Source: Anaerococcus sp. Marseille-P3915
GTDB taxonomy: Bacteria > Bacillota > Clostridia > Tissierellales > Peptoniphilaceae
Assembly: GCF_900258475.1 (NCBI RefSeq)
Contig: NZ_LT984887.1
Span: 244,165 to 308,164, forward strand
Length of the DNA: 64,000 nt
Direction of reading: 5' to 3'
Shown here in pieces: positions 1-9,205 of the stretch (its first letter is position 1; each line of letters begins with the position of its first letter). The position numbers were made by a program, and so were the translations under genes. The notes under the pieces are model-generated. The model was not told the DNA's origin. It saw only the letters and a list, made by a program, of their open reading frames with translations, and did not search any database.

Positions 1-153
1 GCTTATGGGGCTGGAAATAATATTATGACAGGTCTTACAATTAAGTCAGCAGTTCCTGTTGATAGGTATATTTGCACTAGATGTGGCTATAGCGAGGAGT
101 GGATTGACCTTGACTACATGGATAAATTAAAAAAGAAATATGATGAAATTTAA
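1..153 (+). CDS. 3' end of a small zinc-ribbon-like protein (partial)
   Basis: An open frame enters from the left edge and stops at the TAA at 151-153, giving the last 50 residues of a protein. A single CxxC pair (ICTRCGY, about 20 residues into the visible part) followed by acidic and lysine-rich sequence resembles half of a zinc ribbon. The first cysteine pair, if there is one, would lie upstream of the window. A terminator follows directly, so this is the last gene of its transcript. Function unknown; the call rests on the knuckle motif alone. Confidence 0.6.
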   Translation, partial: AYGAGNNIMTGLTIKSAVPVDRYICTRCGYSEEWIDLDYMDKLKKKYDEI

Positions 154-164
154 AATTATTTTTG

Positions 165-195
165 GGAAACATTTGTGAGAATGTTTCCTTTTTTC
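165..195 (+). terminator. Intrinsic terminator before polA
   Basis: A perfect 9-bp stem (GGAAACATT at 165-173 with AATGTTTCC at 180-188) has a 6-nt loop and is followed by a run of six T. It ends the transcript of the partial upstream gene and isolates polA. Confidence 0.9.
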
Positions 196-283
196 TTTAA
201 AAATTTGCCAAAATACGTTATACTATAAGGTAGAGATAAGATTTGTTGCAGAAAATAGAAATATTTTTTGTTAAGGAGATATA

Positions 284-2923
284 ATGAAAAAAACTGTAAT
301 GTTAATTGATGGTTCATCTTTGATCTACAGGGCCTTTTTTGCTCTTCCAAATTTGACCAACAATGACGGAGTTATGACAAATGGCGTTTATGGATTTTTG
401 ACCATGTATAAGAACGCCTTTGATAAATATAAGCCTGAATATGTTTTGGTTGCCTTTGATAGGTCGGGTGGAACTTTTAGAAATGAAGAATTTAAGGACT
501 ATAAGGCAAATAGGGATAAGACTCCAAATGAGCTTTCCTATCAGTTTGGAATCCTTAAGGACGTCCTTGAATCTATGGGAGTCAAATACACAGATCTAGA
601 TGGTTTTGAGGCTGATGATATAGTCGGAACCTATGCAAAAATGGCCAAGGAAGCTGGAGATGAAGCAGTCCTTATAACAGGAGATAGGGACTACCTCCAA
701 CTAGTAGATGATGGAATAATTGTCTATTTGACCAGGAAGGGTGTTTCAGATACTGTTGAATACAATGTCGAAAAAATTAAGGAAGAATATGGCATTAGTC
801 CTAAGCAGCTTATAGATGTCAAAGGTCTTATGGGTGATAAGTCTGATAACATTCCAGGAGTGGATGGAATTGGCGAAAAGCGTGCCCTCCAATATATCCA
901 AAAATATGGGTCTATAGAAGGCCTATATGAAAATATTGACGATATCAAAGGCAAGAAGACTAAGGAAAATATCGAAAATGGCGAAGCCATGGCCTACTTA
1001 TCCAAGAAAATTGGGACAATTGTCACAGATGCTCCTGTAGAATTTGACTATGATGACCTAGCCCTTGGAGAGATTGACAAGGAAGGCCTTAGGGAGAAAT
1101 TTGCCAAACTTAATTTCAATAAGTTTTTAGATGAACTTGATTCTGATAGCAAGGATTCCCCTAAGCTTGAATTTGAATATGAAGAGGCGGATGATTTTAA
1201 GGATATAATTGAATCTATAAAAGAAGATAAGGAATTTTTCTTCAAATCCTTATATAATGGAGACAATTATATCCATTCAGAAATCTTTAGGCTGGCTATT
1301 AAAACTAAGGACTCTAAGGTCTTTATAATTAAGCCTGACGATGAATTTTCTAAAAACTTCAAGGAAATTTTTGCAGATGAATCCATTAGAAAGACTAGTT
1401 TTGATATCAAGGAAGAAATAGTTCTTCTCGATAAGATAGGCATAAAGCTTAAGGCTCCTTACGATGATTTGATGCTTATGCACTATCTAATTGACCCATC
1501 AAGGTCCTCTTATGATTTAAAGGTTCTAAGCCAGTCCTATGTGAATTTTGAGGTTGACAACGAAGAGGCTCTTTTGGGCAAGGGTGCTAAGAAGAAAAAA
1601 TATGAAGATATTGAGTCTGATAAGCTCAATTCCTACCTAGCATCTATAATCTATGCAATAGAATATTCTAAAGATAAGCTTTTAGATAATCTCAAAGAAT
1701 ACCAGATGTTAGATCTATATGACAATATAGAAAAGAAACTTGCTGGAGTCCTTGCAGCTATGGAAATAGTTGGATTTGCTACAGATAGAGAAGTCTTAGA
1801 AGAGTTAAAAGAAGGACTTGACAGTCAAATAGAAGGCCTAACCAAAGACATATATGACTATGCAGGAAGCGAGTTTAATATAAACTCCACCAAGCAATTA
1901 GGAGAAGTTCTCTTTAAAGATTTGGACTTGCCAGTTATCAAGAAGACCAAGACAGGATTTTCAACAGACCAATCAGTCCTAGAAAAACTTAGGGACAAGC
2001 ACCCAATCATTGAAAAGATTGAAAAATACAGGGAAACCTACAAGCTTCGCTCAACCTACATCGAAGGCCTAGAAAATGCCATAGATGAAGATGGAAGAAT
2101 CAGATCAACCTTTAGACAAAATATTGCTTCAACCGGTAGATTATCAAGCCAAGAGCCAAACCTACAAAACTTGCCAATTAAAACTGACGAAGGAAGGGCC
2201 ATTAGAAAGGCCTTTAAGGCAGCTGAAGGCAATATTTTAATAGATGCTGACTATTCACAAATCGAACTAAGGATTTTGGCAAGCCTAGCAGATGATAAAA
2301 ATATGCAAGATGCCTTCAACCACAACATAGACATCCACACCCAGACCGCATCTGAGGTCTTTAATACACCCCTTGATAAGGTTACAAAGCTTCAAAGGTC
2401 TGAAGCAAAGGCAGTAAATTTTGGAATAATCTATGGCATAAGCGATTATGGCCTATCTCAAAACCTAAATATTCCAAGAAAACAAGCAAAAGACTATATA
2501 GATTCCTACAAGGCTTCATATCCACAAATAAAGGCTTATATGGATAATGTAGTAAAACTTGCCAAGGACCAAGGCTATATAGAAACCCTCTTCCACAGAA
2601 GACGCTATATACCAGAGATTTCATCTAGAAACTTCAATGTCAGAAGCTTTGGTGAAAGGATTGCCCTAAATACGCCAATCCAAGGTACTGCGGCAGATAT
2701 AATAAAAATTGCCATGATAAATACTCACCAGACCCTCTTAGATGAAGGCCTCGATGCAAGGATAATTTTACAAATCCACGATGAAATAATTATAGAATCT
2801 TCTCTAGAAGATAAGGATAGGGCTAAGGAAATCCTACAAAAGTGCATGGAAGATGCGGCAGAGCTTAAGGTAAAGCTTGTGGTAGACATAGGTTTTGGAG
2901 ATAGTATGTATGAGTCCAAATAA
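284..2923 (+). CDS. polA: DNA polymerase I
   Basis: Family A polymerase for Okazaki-fragment processing and repair synthesis. The N-terminal 5'-3' FEN-type nuclease (residues ~1-290) has the DxxxxxYR-type and DNIPGV helix-hairpin motifs. A middle domain (~295-500) follows, then the polymerase domain with motif A (DYSQIELR, Asp656), motif B (RSEAKAVNFGIIYG) and motif C (IHDE, Asp833). The middle domain lacks the DxE exonuclease motif, so proofreading is probably absent, as in Bacillus and Thermus Pol I. Length 879 aa is normal. ATG 284 follows AAGGAG. The gene overlaps coaE by 14 nt, suggesting translational coupling. TATACT at 219-224 may be its -10, but no convincing -35 was found. Confidence 0.98.
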   Translation: MKKTVMLIDGSSLIYRAFFALPNLTNNDGVMTNGVYGFLTMYKNAFDKYKPEYVLVAFDRSGGTFRNEEFKDYKANRDKTPNELSYQFGILKDVLESMGVKYTDLDGFEADDIVGTYAKMAKEAGDEAVLITGDRDYLQLVDDGIIVYLTRKGVSDTVEYNVEKIKEEYGISPKQLIDVKGLMGDKSDNIPGVDGIGEKRALQYIQKYGSIEGLYENIDDIKGKKTKENIENGEAMAYLSKKIGTIVTDAPVEFDYDDLALGEIDKEGLREKFAKLNFNKFLDELDSDSKDSPKLEFEYEEADDFKDIIESIKEDKEFFFKSLYNGDNYIHSEIFRLAIKTKDSKVFIIKPDDEFSKNFKEIFADESIRKTSFDIKEEIVLLDKIGIKLKAPYDDLMLMHYLIDPSRSSYDLKVLSQSYVNFEVDNEEALLGKGAKKKKYEDIESDKLNSYLASIIYAIEYSKDKLLDNLKEYQMLDLYDNIEKKLAGVLAAMEIVGFATDREVLEELKEGLDSQIEGLTKDIYDYAGSEFNINSTKQLGEVLFKDLDLPVIKKTKTGFSTDQSVLEKLRDKHPIIEKIEKYRETYKLRSTYIEGLENAIDEDGRIRSTFRQNIASTGRLSSQEPNLQNLPIKTDEGRAIRKAFKAAEGNILIDADYSQIELRILASLADDKNMQDAFNHNIDIHTQTASEVFNTPLDKVTKLQRSEAKAVNFGIIYGISDYGLSQNLNIPRKQAKDYIDSYKASYPQIKAYMDNVVKLAKDQGYIETLFHRRRYIPEISSRNFNVRSFGERIALNTPIQGTAADIIKIAMINTHQTLLDEGLDARIILQIHDEIIIESSLEDKDRAKEILQKCMEDAAELKVKLVVDIGFGDSMYESK

Positions 2924-3503
2924 GATTGTAATAACAGGGACAATTGGATCGGGAAAGTCAGCTCTAAGCTCCATAATTAGGGAATTGGGCTTTGTGGTTA
3001 TTGACAGCGACCAGGTAAATAAAAAGCTATTAGAAAAAGGTCAAGCAAATTATGAGGCCATCAAAAAAGATCCATTTTTTAGGAAGGCTTTTGAAAATGA
3101 GGACCTTGATAAAAATAAGCTAGCTAAAATGATTTTTAGGAGTCCTGACCTTATGACAAGGCTAAATAAGCTTACCCATCCCAATATTATGGCAGAGATT
3201 GAAAGGCAGATAGGAAGTCTTGATGAAAAAAATGTCTTTGTAGAAATACCTCTTTTTTATCAAATGGAAGCTAAATTTGACCCTGACCTTATCTTATTTG
3301 TAAGGGCAAGTGAGGAAATCCAGATTAAAAGGTTGACTGAGCGTGATGGGATAAACGAACTTTATGCCAAAAGCAAAATAGCCACTCAAGAAAAATCTAT
3401 CAATGCTAAGAATGATGGTAAAATAATCATAGACAATGATGGTTCTATAGAGGAGCTCAGGGCAAAAATAATAGAAATTTTAAGGACGGAAAATATTTTA
3501 TGA
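2910..3503 (+). CDS. coaE: Dephospho-CoA kinase
   Basis: Catalyses the last step of CoA synthesis, phosphorylating dephospho-CoA with ATP in the cytoplasm. The P-loop GTIGSGKS lies near residue 10 and is followed by the family's DSDQVNKKLL acceptor region; an LTHPN motif is in the middle. At 197 aa it has the usual length. I chose ATG 2910 because GGAG at 2897-2900 lies 9 nt upstream; a TTG at 2895 would add five residues and lacks a site. The start overlaps the polA end, a common arrangement of this pair in Firmicutes. The stop overlaps the next gene's ATG (ATGA). Confidence 0.95.
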   Translation: MSPNKIVITGTIGSGKSALSSIIRELGFVVIDSDQVNKKLLEKGQANYEAIKKDPFFRKAFENEDLDKNKLAKMIFRSPDLMTRLNKLTHPNIMAEIERQIGSLDEKNVFVEIPLFYQMEAKFDPDLILFVRASEEIQIKRLTERDGINELYAKSKIATQEKSINAKNDGKIIIDNDGSIEELRAKIIEILRTENIL

Positions 3504-4156
3504 AAGCACTCAAAGCTATAGGTAAATTTATAGGTTTTATCCTACTTGCAATCTTGCTTCTATTTGTCATAATATATGGCATAATAGCCTATCAGACATC
3601 TAGGACAAGGATTAATTATCAAGATGAAATCTATGAATATTCAGAAAAATACAATGTAGACCCACTTCTAACAGCATCAATCATAAAGGTAGAATCAGAC
3701 TTTAACAAGGATGCGCAAAGTCACCAAGATGCTAAGGGCTTGATGCAACTTCTTGATCAAACTGCTTCTCATGCAGCTGAGCTTACAAATAAGGAATTTC
3801 ACCCTGAAAAGCTTTCAGAAGTTGAGTATAATCTTGACTTAGGTCTTGCCTATTATGATTATCTTTATAGGTATTACAACAACAGAGACCTAGCCCTAGC
3901 AGCCTACAATGGTGGGGTGGGTAATGTCGATAAGTGGATTAATGAAGGGATAGTGGATGCGACAAATCCAAATCCTTTAGATATACCATTTGAAGAAACA
4001 AGACAATATGTAACAAAAATAGATGCAAACTATGATGTCTACAAGAAGTTTTACAAAAATGGCTTGCCTAGCAAGGAGAGACTTGCAAATCTAAAACAGC
4101 TAGCCTTTGATAACTTTATGACATTTTTAGAAGATATTATCTCAAATGTAAGATAA
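3500..4156 (+). CDS. Membrane-anchored lytic transglycosylase (SLT domain)
   Basis: Cleaves the MurNAc-GlcNAc bond of peptidoglycan. One N-terminal membrane helix (residues ~10-30) anchors the protein with the catalytic part outside. The SLT fold spans ~45-185. The catalytic Glu lies in ASIIKVESDF, followed by the GLMQLLDQTA motif (usually GLMQ(I/L)MP) and the ALAAYNGGVGNV signature. Length 218 aa fits the short clostridial family located after coaE. Start ATG 3500 overlaps the coaE stop by 4 nt, so it belongs to the polA-coaE transcript. The exact cell-wall role is not visible. Confidence 0.9.
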   Translation: MKALKAIGKFIGFILLAILLLFVIIYGIIAYQTSRTRINYQDEIYEYSEKYNVDPLLTASIIKVESDFNKDAQSHQDAKGLMQLLDQTASHAAELTNKEFHPEKLSEVEYNLDLGLAYYDYLYRYYNNRDLALAAYNGGVGNVDKWINEGIVDATNPNPLDIPFEETRQYVTKIDANYDVYKKFYKNGLPSKERLANLKQLAFDNFMTFLEDIISNVR

Positions 4157-4159
4157 ATA

Positions 4160-4188
4160 TTGAGAAATTTTCGATTTTATTCTATAAT
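4160..4188 (+). promoter_or_regulatory. Promoter of the rnf operon
   Basis: TTGAGA (4160-4165) and TATAAT (4183-4188) are separated by 17 nt, a good sigma-A promoter. It lies just after the transglycosylase stop and 37 nt before rnfC. Confidence 0.8.
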
Positions 4189-4224
4189 AGAAGTGTAGAG
4201 AAAAAAAAATAAAAGGAGAGAAAG

Positions 4225-5553
4225 ATGGCAACTAATACTATGACATTTGCTCATGGTGTTCAGATGGCGGAATATAAAGAGCTAACAGAAAATAGCAGCC
4301 TTAAAACAGCTGCTATTCCAAAGCTTGTAACAATTCCACTAACTCAACACATAGGCGCACCTAGTAAGTGCATTGTCAATAAGAAAGATGAAGTTGCTGT
4401 AGGAGATTTGATTGCTAGTGCAGTTGGTAACTTCTCAGCAAACATACATTCCTCAGTGGCAGGCATTGTAAAAGACATAGTCGACATACAATCAGCCTCA
4501 GGTAAAAATACCAAGGCAGTAATAATTGACACTGAAGGCTTCGATCAAGAAAAAACTTATGTTGAAGTTGAAAACGTAAACTTAAGCAAGGAAGAGATCG
4601 TAGCAAAGATTAAGGAAGCCGGAATAGTTGGTATGGGTGGAGCAGCCTTTCCTGCCCACATTAAATATTCACCAAACAAGCCAGTAGATACTGTAATTGT
4701 AAATGGTGCAGAGTGTGAACCTTTTATCACCTGTGATGACTACATAATGAAAAATTATCCCCTACATATAATAAAGGGTTTAATTCAAGTACTTAAGGCA
4801 GTGGATGCCAAAAAAGGTTTTATAGCCATAGAAGATAATAAACCTAAAGCTTACGAAACAATGACTAAGGCCCTAGAAGAATTTGCGAAATCTAATAAAT
4901 TCGATGCCACTATAGAAGTAGTAAAGCTTAAGACAAAATATCCACAAGGTGATGAAAAAAGACTTATAAATGCAATCCTAGATAGGGAAGTGCCATCAGG
5001 CGGACTTCCAATGGATGTAGGAGCAATTGTATCAAACATTTCTACAGTAAATGCAATTTATGAAGCACTTTTCATGGATAAACCTCTATACGAAAGAATC
5101 CTAACTGTTACAGGCTCATCAGTCAAAAATCCTACAAATATGAAGGTAAGACTTGGTGTAAGCTTTGGTGAACTTTTAGAAGAAGCTGGCGGTTCAGATG
5201 ATATAGCCAAGGTTATAAACGGCGGTCCAATGTGTGGTATTGCCCAACCAGATTTAACAAAACCAGTAGAAAAAGCTACTAACTGTATCCTAGTTTTAGA
5301 TAGCAAGGAAGCCTTCATCGAAGAAGCAGATCCTTGTATAAGATGTGGAAGATGTGTAAGCGTATGTCCAGTATTCTTGCTACCAAACTACATCCACAAA
5401 CACGCTCTAGATGGTAGATTTGAAAAGGCAGACCAAGAGGGCGCTCTTGATTGTATAGAATGCGGTTCATGCTCATTTGTGTGTCCTGCAAGAAGACCTT
5501 TAGTAGAAGCTATCAAATTTGCTAAGAGACAAATAAGACAGGCAGGAAAATAG
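4225..5553 (+). CDS. rnfC: Rnf complex subunit RnfC (Fe-S, NADH-binding)
   Basis: Peripheral subunit of the membrane Rnf complex, which couples electron transfer between reduced ferredoxin and NAD+ to ion pumping. RnfC carries the NAD(H)/FMN-type domain and two [4Fe-4S] clusters. Seen here: an N-terminal biotinyl-like region, the GGAAFPAHIKY and VNGAECEPFITCDD motifs of the NuoF-like domain (~130-170), and the C-terminal cluster motifs CIRCGRCVSVCP (~373) and CIECGSCSFVCP (~412). Length 442 aa is typical. ATG 4225 follows AGGAGAG. It is the first gene of a six-gene operon in the clostridial order C-D-G-E-A-B. Confidence 0.97.
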   Translation: MATNTMTFAHGVQMAEYKELTENSSLKTAAIPKLVTIPLTQHIGAPSKCIVNKKDEVAVGDLIASAVGNFSANIHSSVAGIVKDIVDIQSASGKNTKAVIIDTEGFDQEKTYVEVENVNLSKEEIVAKIKEAGIVGMGGAAFPAHIKYSPNKPVDTVIVNGAECEPFITCDDYIMKNYPLHIIKGLIQVLKAVDAKKGFIAIEDNKPKAYETMTKALEEFAKSNKFDATIEVVKLKTKYPQGDEKRLINAILDREVPSGGLPMDVGAIVSNISTVNAIYEALFMDKPLYERILTVTGSSVKNPTNMKVRLGVSFGELLEEAGGSDDIAKVINGGPMCGIAQPDLTKPVEKATNCILVLDSKEAFIEEADPCIRCGRCVSVCPVFLLPNYIHKHALDGRFEKADQEGALDCIECGSCSFVCPARRPLVEAIKFAKRQIRQAGK

Positions 5554-5561
5554 GGGGAATT

Positions 5562-6542
5562 ATGGAAAATAATAAACAATTATTAGTAACTGCTTCTCCA
5601 CACCTTAGAAGTAAAAGGACAGTAGCAAATGACATGCTTGATGTTATTATTGCACTTATTCCTGCAGGAGCTGTCGGTATTTACTACTTTGGTTACAGGG
5701 CCCTAGTTTTAATACTAGCATCAGTAATAGCCTGTGTTCTATCAGAAGCAGCCTTTAATAAATTAACAAAAAGAAAAAATACAATCAACGATTTATCAGC
5801 AGTTGTAACAGGTATTTTATTAGCCTACAATGTGCCATTTACCTTACCAGTTTGGCAAATAGTGATAGGTTCAATGTTTGCTATAATCGTTGCAAAGATG
5901 TTCTACGGCGGAATTGGTCAAAACATTGTAAACCCAGCTCTTGCAGCAAGAGCCTTCCTAATGGCTTCTTGGTCAGATACAATGACAAACTTTGTGCCAA
6001 CAGAAAGAGTTGCAACTCTAAAAACTATAAGCGATGTATCAATGGTTTCTCAAGCAACACCATTATCAGATCCAAAAGCTTACAGCCTAATGGATTTATT
6101 TATCGGACACATTCCAGGATGTATTGGTGAGATTAGTGCTATAGCCTTATTAATTGGCGCAGGATACTTACTATTTAGAAAAGTAATCCATATAAGAATC
6201 CCACTTACATATATAGTGACAACAACAGTCCTACTTGCAATATTTGGCAAGGGTTTTGATCTTAATTATTTACTAAGTCAAATCTTATCAGGTGGTCTAA
6301 TCCTTGGTGCCTTCTTTATGGCAACAGATTATACTACAGCCCCAATCACTCCTAAGGGACAAATAGTATTTGCCTTTGGTTGTGGTTTCTTAACAGCTGT
6401 TATAAGACTATGGGGCGGATATCCAGAAGGTGTATCTTACTCAATCCTACTAATGAACCTCTTAGTACCTGTTATTGAAAAATACACAAGAGATAGGATT
6501 TTTGGTAAAGCAAAAGCTAAAAAAGGAGGGGAAAATGAATAA
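5562..6542 (+). CDS. rnfD: Rnf complex subunit RnfD
   Basis: Integral membrane subunit related to NqrB, with covalently bound FMN in the family. Several hydrophobic helices are visible. The FMN-attachment region ALAARAFLMASWSDTMT is present; the family attaches FMN through the Thr of an S(G/D)(A/T)T-type motif, here SDTMT (~143-147). GGLILGAFFMATDYTTAPIT and a GYPEGVSYSILLMN stretch near the C-terminus are both characteristic of NqrB/RnfD. Length 326 aa is normal. It starts 8 nt after rnfC; its end overlaps the rnfG start by 8 nt. Confidence 0.96.
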   Translation: MENNKQLLVTASPHLRSKRTVANDMLDVIIALIPAGAVGIYYFGYRALVLILASVIACVLSEAAFNKLTKRKNTINDLSAVVTGILLAYNVPFTLPVWQIVIGSMFAIIVAKMFYGGIGQNIVNPALAARAFLMASWSDTMTNFVPTERVATLKTISDVSMVSQATPLSDPKAYSLMDLFIGHIPGCIGEISAIALLIGAGYLLFRKVIHIRIPLTYIVTTTVLLAIFGKGFDLNYLLSQILSGGLILGAFFMATDYTTAPITPKGQIVFAFGCGFLTAVIRLWGGYPEGVSYSILLMNLLVPVIEKYTRDRIFGKAKAKKGGENE

Positions 6543-7080
6543 GAGTATTAAATTAGGTATAAAATTACTATTAATAACATCAGTAACTGCCCTAGCCCTT
6601 GCTTTTACAAACAATATGACTTCTCCAATCATAGAAGCTCGTAAACAAGAAGAGCTAAAAGAATCCCTTGCTATAGTTTATAAAGCAGATTCCTATGAGC
6701 CAGTAGAAGTAGCAGATAAGCCAGACACCATCCAAGAAGTATACAAGGCAAAAGGAGAAAGTGGCGATGGATATGTATTCCAAATCCAATCTCCAGGCGG
6801 TTACGGCGGCGATATACAATTCTTAATTGGTGTTGATAGTGACCATAATATAACAGGATTTGCTCCACTAAGCCATTCAGAGTCAGCAGGCTTTGGTAAA
6901 CAGATGGAAGAAGATTTCTTCAAAGAAGGAATGGTCGGAGTAAATATGGACAGCGAAGTTAAGGCATCAGCCTCAGGTGGGGAAAATGAAATAGTCGGCT
7001 TGTCAGGAGCTACAATTTCTACTAATACTATCCTTAGAGGTATAAACGATGCAAGAGAAGTTCTCTCTAAATTAGAATAG
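6535..7080 (+). CDS. rnfG: Rnf complex subunit RnfG (FMN-binding)
   Basis: Extracytoplasmic flavoprotein subunit, related to NqrC, anchored by one N-terminal helix (residues ~7-25). The FMN-binding domain ends in SGATISTN (~160-167); the Thr of SGAT is the covalent FMN site in the family. GYGGDIQFLIGVD and GFGKQM are the other conserved parts. I chose ATG 6535, giving 181 aa, because AGGAGGGG lies just upstream and the N-terminus MNKSIKLGIKLLL matches a signal anchor. Longer in-frame starts inside rnfD would add a charged tail. Confidence 0.95.
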   Translation: MNKSIKLGIKLLLITSVTALALAFTNNMTSPIIEARKQEELKESLAIVYKADSYEPVEVADKPDTIQEVYKAKGESGDGYVFQIQSPGGYGGDIQFLIGVDSDHNITGFAPLSHSESAGFGKQMEEDFFKEGMVGVNMDSEVKASASGGENEIVGLSGATISTNTILRGINDAREVLSKLE

Positions 7081-7088
7081 GAGCTATC

Positions 7089-7712
7089 ATGGCAAAAGAA
7101 AATAAAAAAGAAAAGGTAAATTTTGGTAAAATATTTACCGATGGAATCATAAAAAACAACCCTGTCCTTGTACAGATGGTTGGTATGTGTTCTGTACTAG
7201 CCATATCTTCAACCTTAACTAATGCTGTAGGTATGGGAGTGTCAGTAACCTTCGTACTTGTAATGAGTAACTTAGTTATATCCTTATTACGTAACTTCAT
7301 ATCAGATGAAATAAGGATACCTTCTTTCATCGTAGTTATAGCAGGCTTTGTAACTATTGTTCAAATGCTAATAAAGGCCTATGCACCAGCCCTTGATCAG
7401 TCTTTGGGTATCTTTATACCACTAATAGTAGTAAACTGTATCATCCTTGCTCGTGCAGAAGGATTTGCATCACAAAATGGTCCAATCGCATCAATAATAG
7501 ATGGTATCAGCCAAGGTATAGGCTATACTATAGCTATATCAATACTTGCCTTCTTCAGAGAATTACTAGGAGCAGGCACACTTTTTGGAATAGGAATCAT
7601 ACCAGAAGAATACACTATAGGATTTATGCTTCAACCAGCATCATCATTTATAGTACTTGGAATGATTTATGCAGCCTTCCATGCGATTACAAATAGAAAG
7701 AAAGCTAAATAG
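7089..7712 (+). CDS. rnfE: Rnf complex subunit RnfE
   Basis: Integral membrane subunit of the Rnf complex, related to NqrD. After a lysine-rich N-terminus it has about six transmembrane helices. The NPVLVQMVGMCSVLA and PLIVVNCIILARAEGFAS motifs belong to the RnfA/RnfE family; the Cys in VNCII helps ligate the intramembrane iron centre in the family. Length 207 aa is typical. It starts 8 nt after rnfG with a modest GAG site and is followed by rnfA. Confidence 0.96.
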   Translation: MAKENKKEKVNFGKIFTDGIIKNNPVLVQMVGMCSVLAISSTLTNAVGMGVSVTFVLVMSNLVISLLRNFISDEIRIPSFIVVIAGFVTIVQMLIKAYAPALDQSLGIFIPLIVVNCIILARAEGFASQNGPIASIIDGISQGIGYTIAISILAFFRELLGAGTLFGIGIIPEEYTIGFMLQPASSFIVLGMIYAAFHAITNRKKAK

Positions 7713-7720
7713 GAGTTATC

Positions 7721-8299
7721 ATGCTAGTAGAATTATTTAAAATCATAATAGCAACTATATTTGTATCAAACTACGTACTTGGACAATTCTTAGGTATTTG
7801 TCCAACCCTAGGTGTTACAAGTAAGGTTGAGACTGCTAGAGGAATGGGTTTTGCGGTAATATTTGTAATAGTACTTGCAACAATTATAACTTGGTTTATC
7901 CAATATTACATATTAGAGGCCTTTAATGTACAATACCTACAAACAGTAGTATTTATCTTGGTTATAGCAACTCTAGTTCAATCAGTAGAAACAGTAATGA
8001 AAAAATCAATGCCTGCCCTTTATGGAGCTTTGGGTGTTTATCTACCACTAATCACAACCAACTGTGTGGTTCTTGGTGTAGCAATCAAAACAATAGACTT
8101 ATCTTATAACTTAGTAGAAGCAACAGTATATGCCTTTGCATCATCAATAGGATTTATGCTAGCAATCATGATCCTAGCTTACCTAAGAGAAAAGACAGAA
8201 TATAACAACGTTCCTGAGTCATTTAAGGGAGCCCCACTCTCTTTAATAACCCTAGGTCTAATGGCTATAGCCTTCATGGGCTTTGCAGGTTTAGCATAG
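7721..8299 (+). CDS. rnfA: Rnf complex subunit RnfA
   Basis: Integral membrane partner of RnfE, homologous to NqrE, with six predicted helices. The N-terminal NYVLGQFLGICPTLGVT and the central PLITTNCVVLGVA are the family's paired half-motifs, each with the cysteine that binds the intramembrane Fe-S centre in Rnf/NQR structures. Length 192 aa is standard. It has a GGAG site and starts 8 nt after rnfE; rnfB follows after 9 nt. Confidence 0.97.
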   Translation: MLVELFKIIIATIFVSNYVLGQFLGICPTLGVTSKVETARGMGFAVIFVIVLATIITWFIQYYILEAFNVQYLQTVVFILVIATLVQSVETVMKKSMPALYGALGVYLPLITTNCVVLGVAIKTIDLSYNLVEATVYAFASSIGFMLAIMILAYLREKTEYNNVPESFKGAPLSLITLGLMAIAFMGFAGLA

Positions 8300-8308
8300 G
8301 AGGAAGCG

Positions 8309-9106
8309 ATGAATTTATTATTACCAATGGCAATACTAGCCGTAATGGGCTTTGTATTTGCGATAGCTTTAGGATTTATCTCAGATAAATTCCACGTAGA
8401 AAAATCAGTCAAAGAAGCAGCAGTTAGGGATGCCCTACCAGGTGCTAACTGTGGTGCATGCGGTTATCCTGGCTGTGATGGACTTGCAGCAGCCATAGCA
8501 AAAGGCGAAGCAGAAGTAAATGCCTGTGCTATAGGCGGACCAAACACTACAGCAGCAGTAGCAGCTGCAATGGGTGTAGAAGCTACAGCATCAGACGATA
8601 GAAAGGTAGCTATAGTAAAATGTAATGGTACTATAGAAGCTGCTAAGGATAAATTTGCTTACCAAGGTCTAGAGGACTGTAGGGCGCAAATTGCTTTATT
8701 TGGCGGTAAAAAAGCTTGTAACTATGGATGTATAGGATGTGGCACTTGTGAAAAAACCTGCCCATTTGATGCAATACATATAGTAGATGGAGTAGCCTTA
8801 GTTAATAGAGAAAAATGTGTAGCTTGTGGCAAGTGCGTAGACGTATGTCCAAAAAATATAATCGAGCTTATACCATTTTCACAAAAACAAGTAGTCCTAT
8901 GTTCATCTCATGACAAGGGCAAAGATGCAAGAGCAAACTGCTCTAATTCATGTATAGGTTGTACAATTTGTGCAAAAACCTACCCTGAAGCATTTGCAAT
9001 GGATAACTTCCTATCAAAAGAAGTTCACGGTAATGACTTTGATATGGAACTATTAAAGACAGCATGTGAAAAATGTCCAAATAAATGTATAACAATAAAT
9101 GAATAA
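8309..9106 (+). CDS. rnfB: Rnf complex subunit RnfB (multi-cluster ferredoxin)
   Basis: Entry point for electrons from ferredoxin. An N-terminal membrane helix is followed by the Fe-S domain ANCGACGYPGCDGLA (~45-60) and two [4Fe-4S] motifs, CIGCGTCEKTCP and CVACGKCVDVCP. Next is a third motif reading CIGCTICAKTYP, in which the fourth Cys is Tyr, and a final CEKCPNKC at the C-terminus. At 265 aa it is a normal-length RnfB. The third cluster may be rewired, perhaps using the extra C-terminal or preceding CSNSC cysteines. It is the last gene of the operon, followed by a structured 3' region and terminator. Confidence 0.96.
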   Translation: MNLLLPMAILAVMGFVFAIALGFISDKFHVEKSVKEAAVRDALPGANCGACGYPGCDGLAAAIAKGEAEVNACAIGGPNTTAAVAAAMGVEATASDDRKVAIVKCNGTIEAAKDKFAYQGLEDCRAQIALFGGKKACNYGCIGCGTCEKTCPFDAIHIVDGVALVNREKCVACGKCVDVCPKNIIELIPFSQKQVVLCSSHDKGKDARANCSNSCIGCTICAKTYPEAFAMDNFLSKEVHGNDFDMELLKTACEKCPNKCITINE

Positions 9107-9110
9107 AAAC

Positions 9111-9205
9111 GAAGCCTGCGGCAACTATTTTGATAAAGTTAATTCCTACATAGGAAAATATTAATTTATATAACTACAAAGCATTCTTATACTTTATCAA
9201 GATCG
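9111..9205 (+). other. Structured region between rnfB and its terminator
   Basis: TTGATAAAGT (9130-9139) and ACTTTATCAA (9191-9200) form a perfect 10-bp long-range stem. Inside it a small hairpin TTCCTA-CA-TAGGAA lies at 9143-9156. Outside it GAAGCC at 9111-9116 repeats the 5' arm of the downstream terminator and could pair with GGCTTC at 9215-9220 instead. No reading frame is present. It may shape the 3' end of the rnf mRNA. Confidence 0.5.

Noticed and set aside
1178..1480. 3'-5' proofreading exonuclease activity in PolA
   Set aside because: The domain is present by position, but the DxE and later Asp motifs are not, so I do not claim activity.
5852..6130. 92-codon frame inside rnfD
   Set aside because: rnfD is a full-length, clearly homologous gene in the other frame; the inner frame shows no family resemblance.
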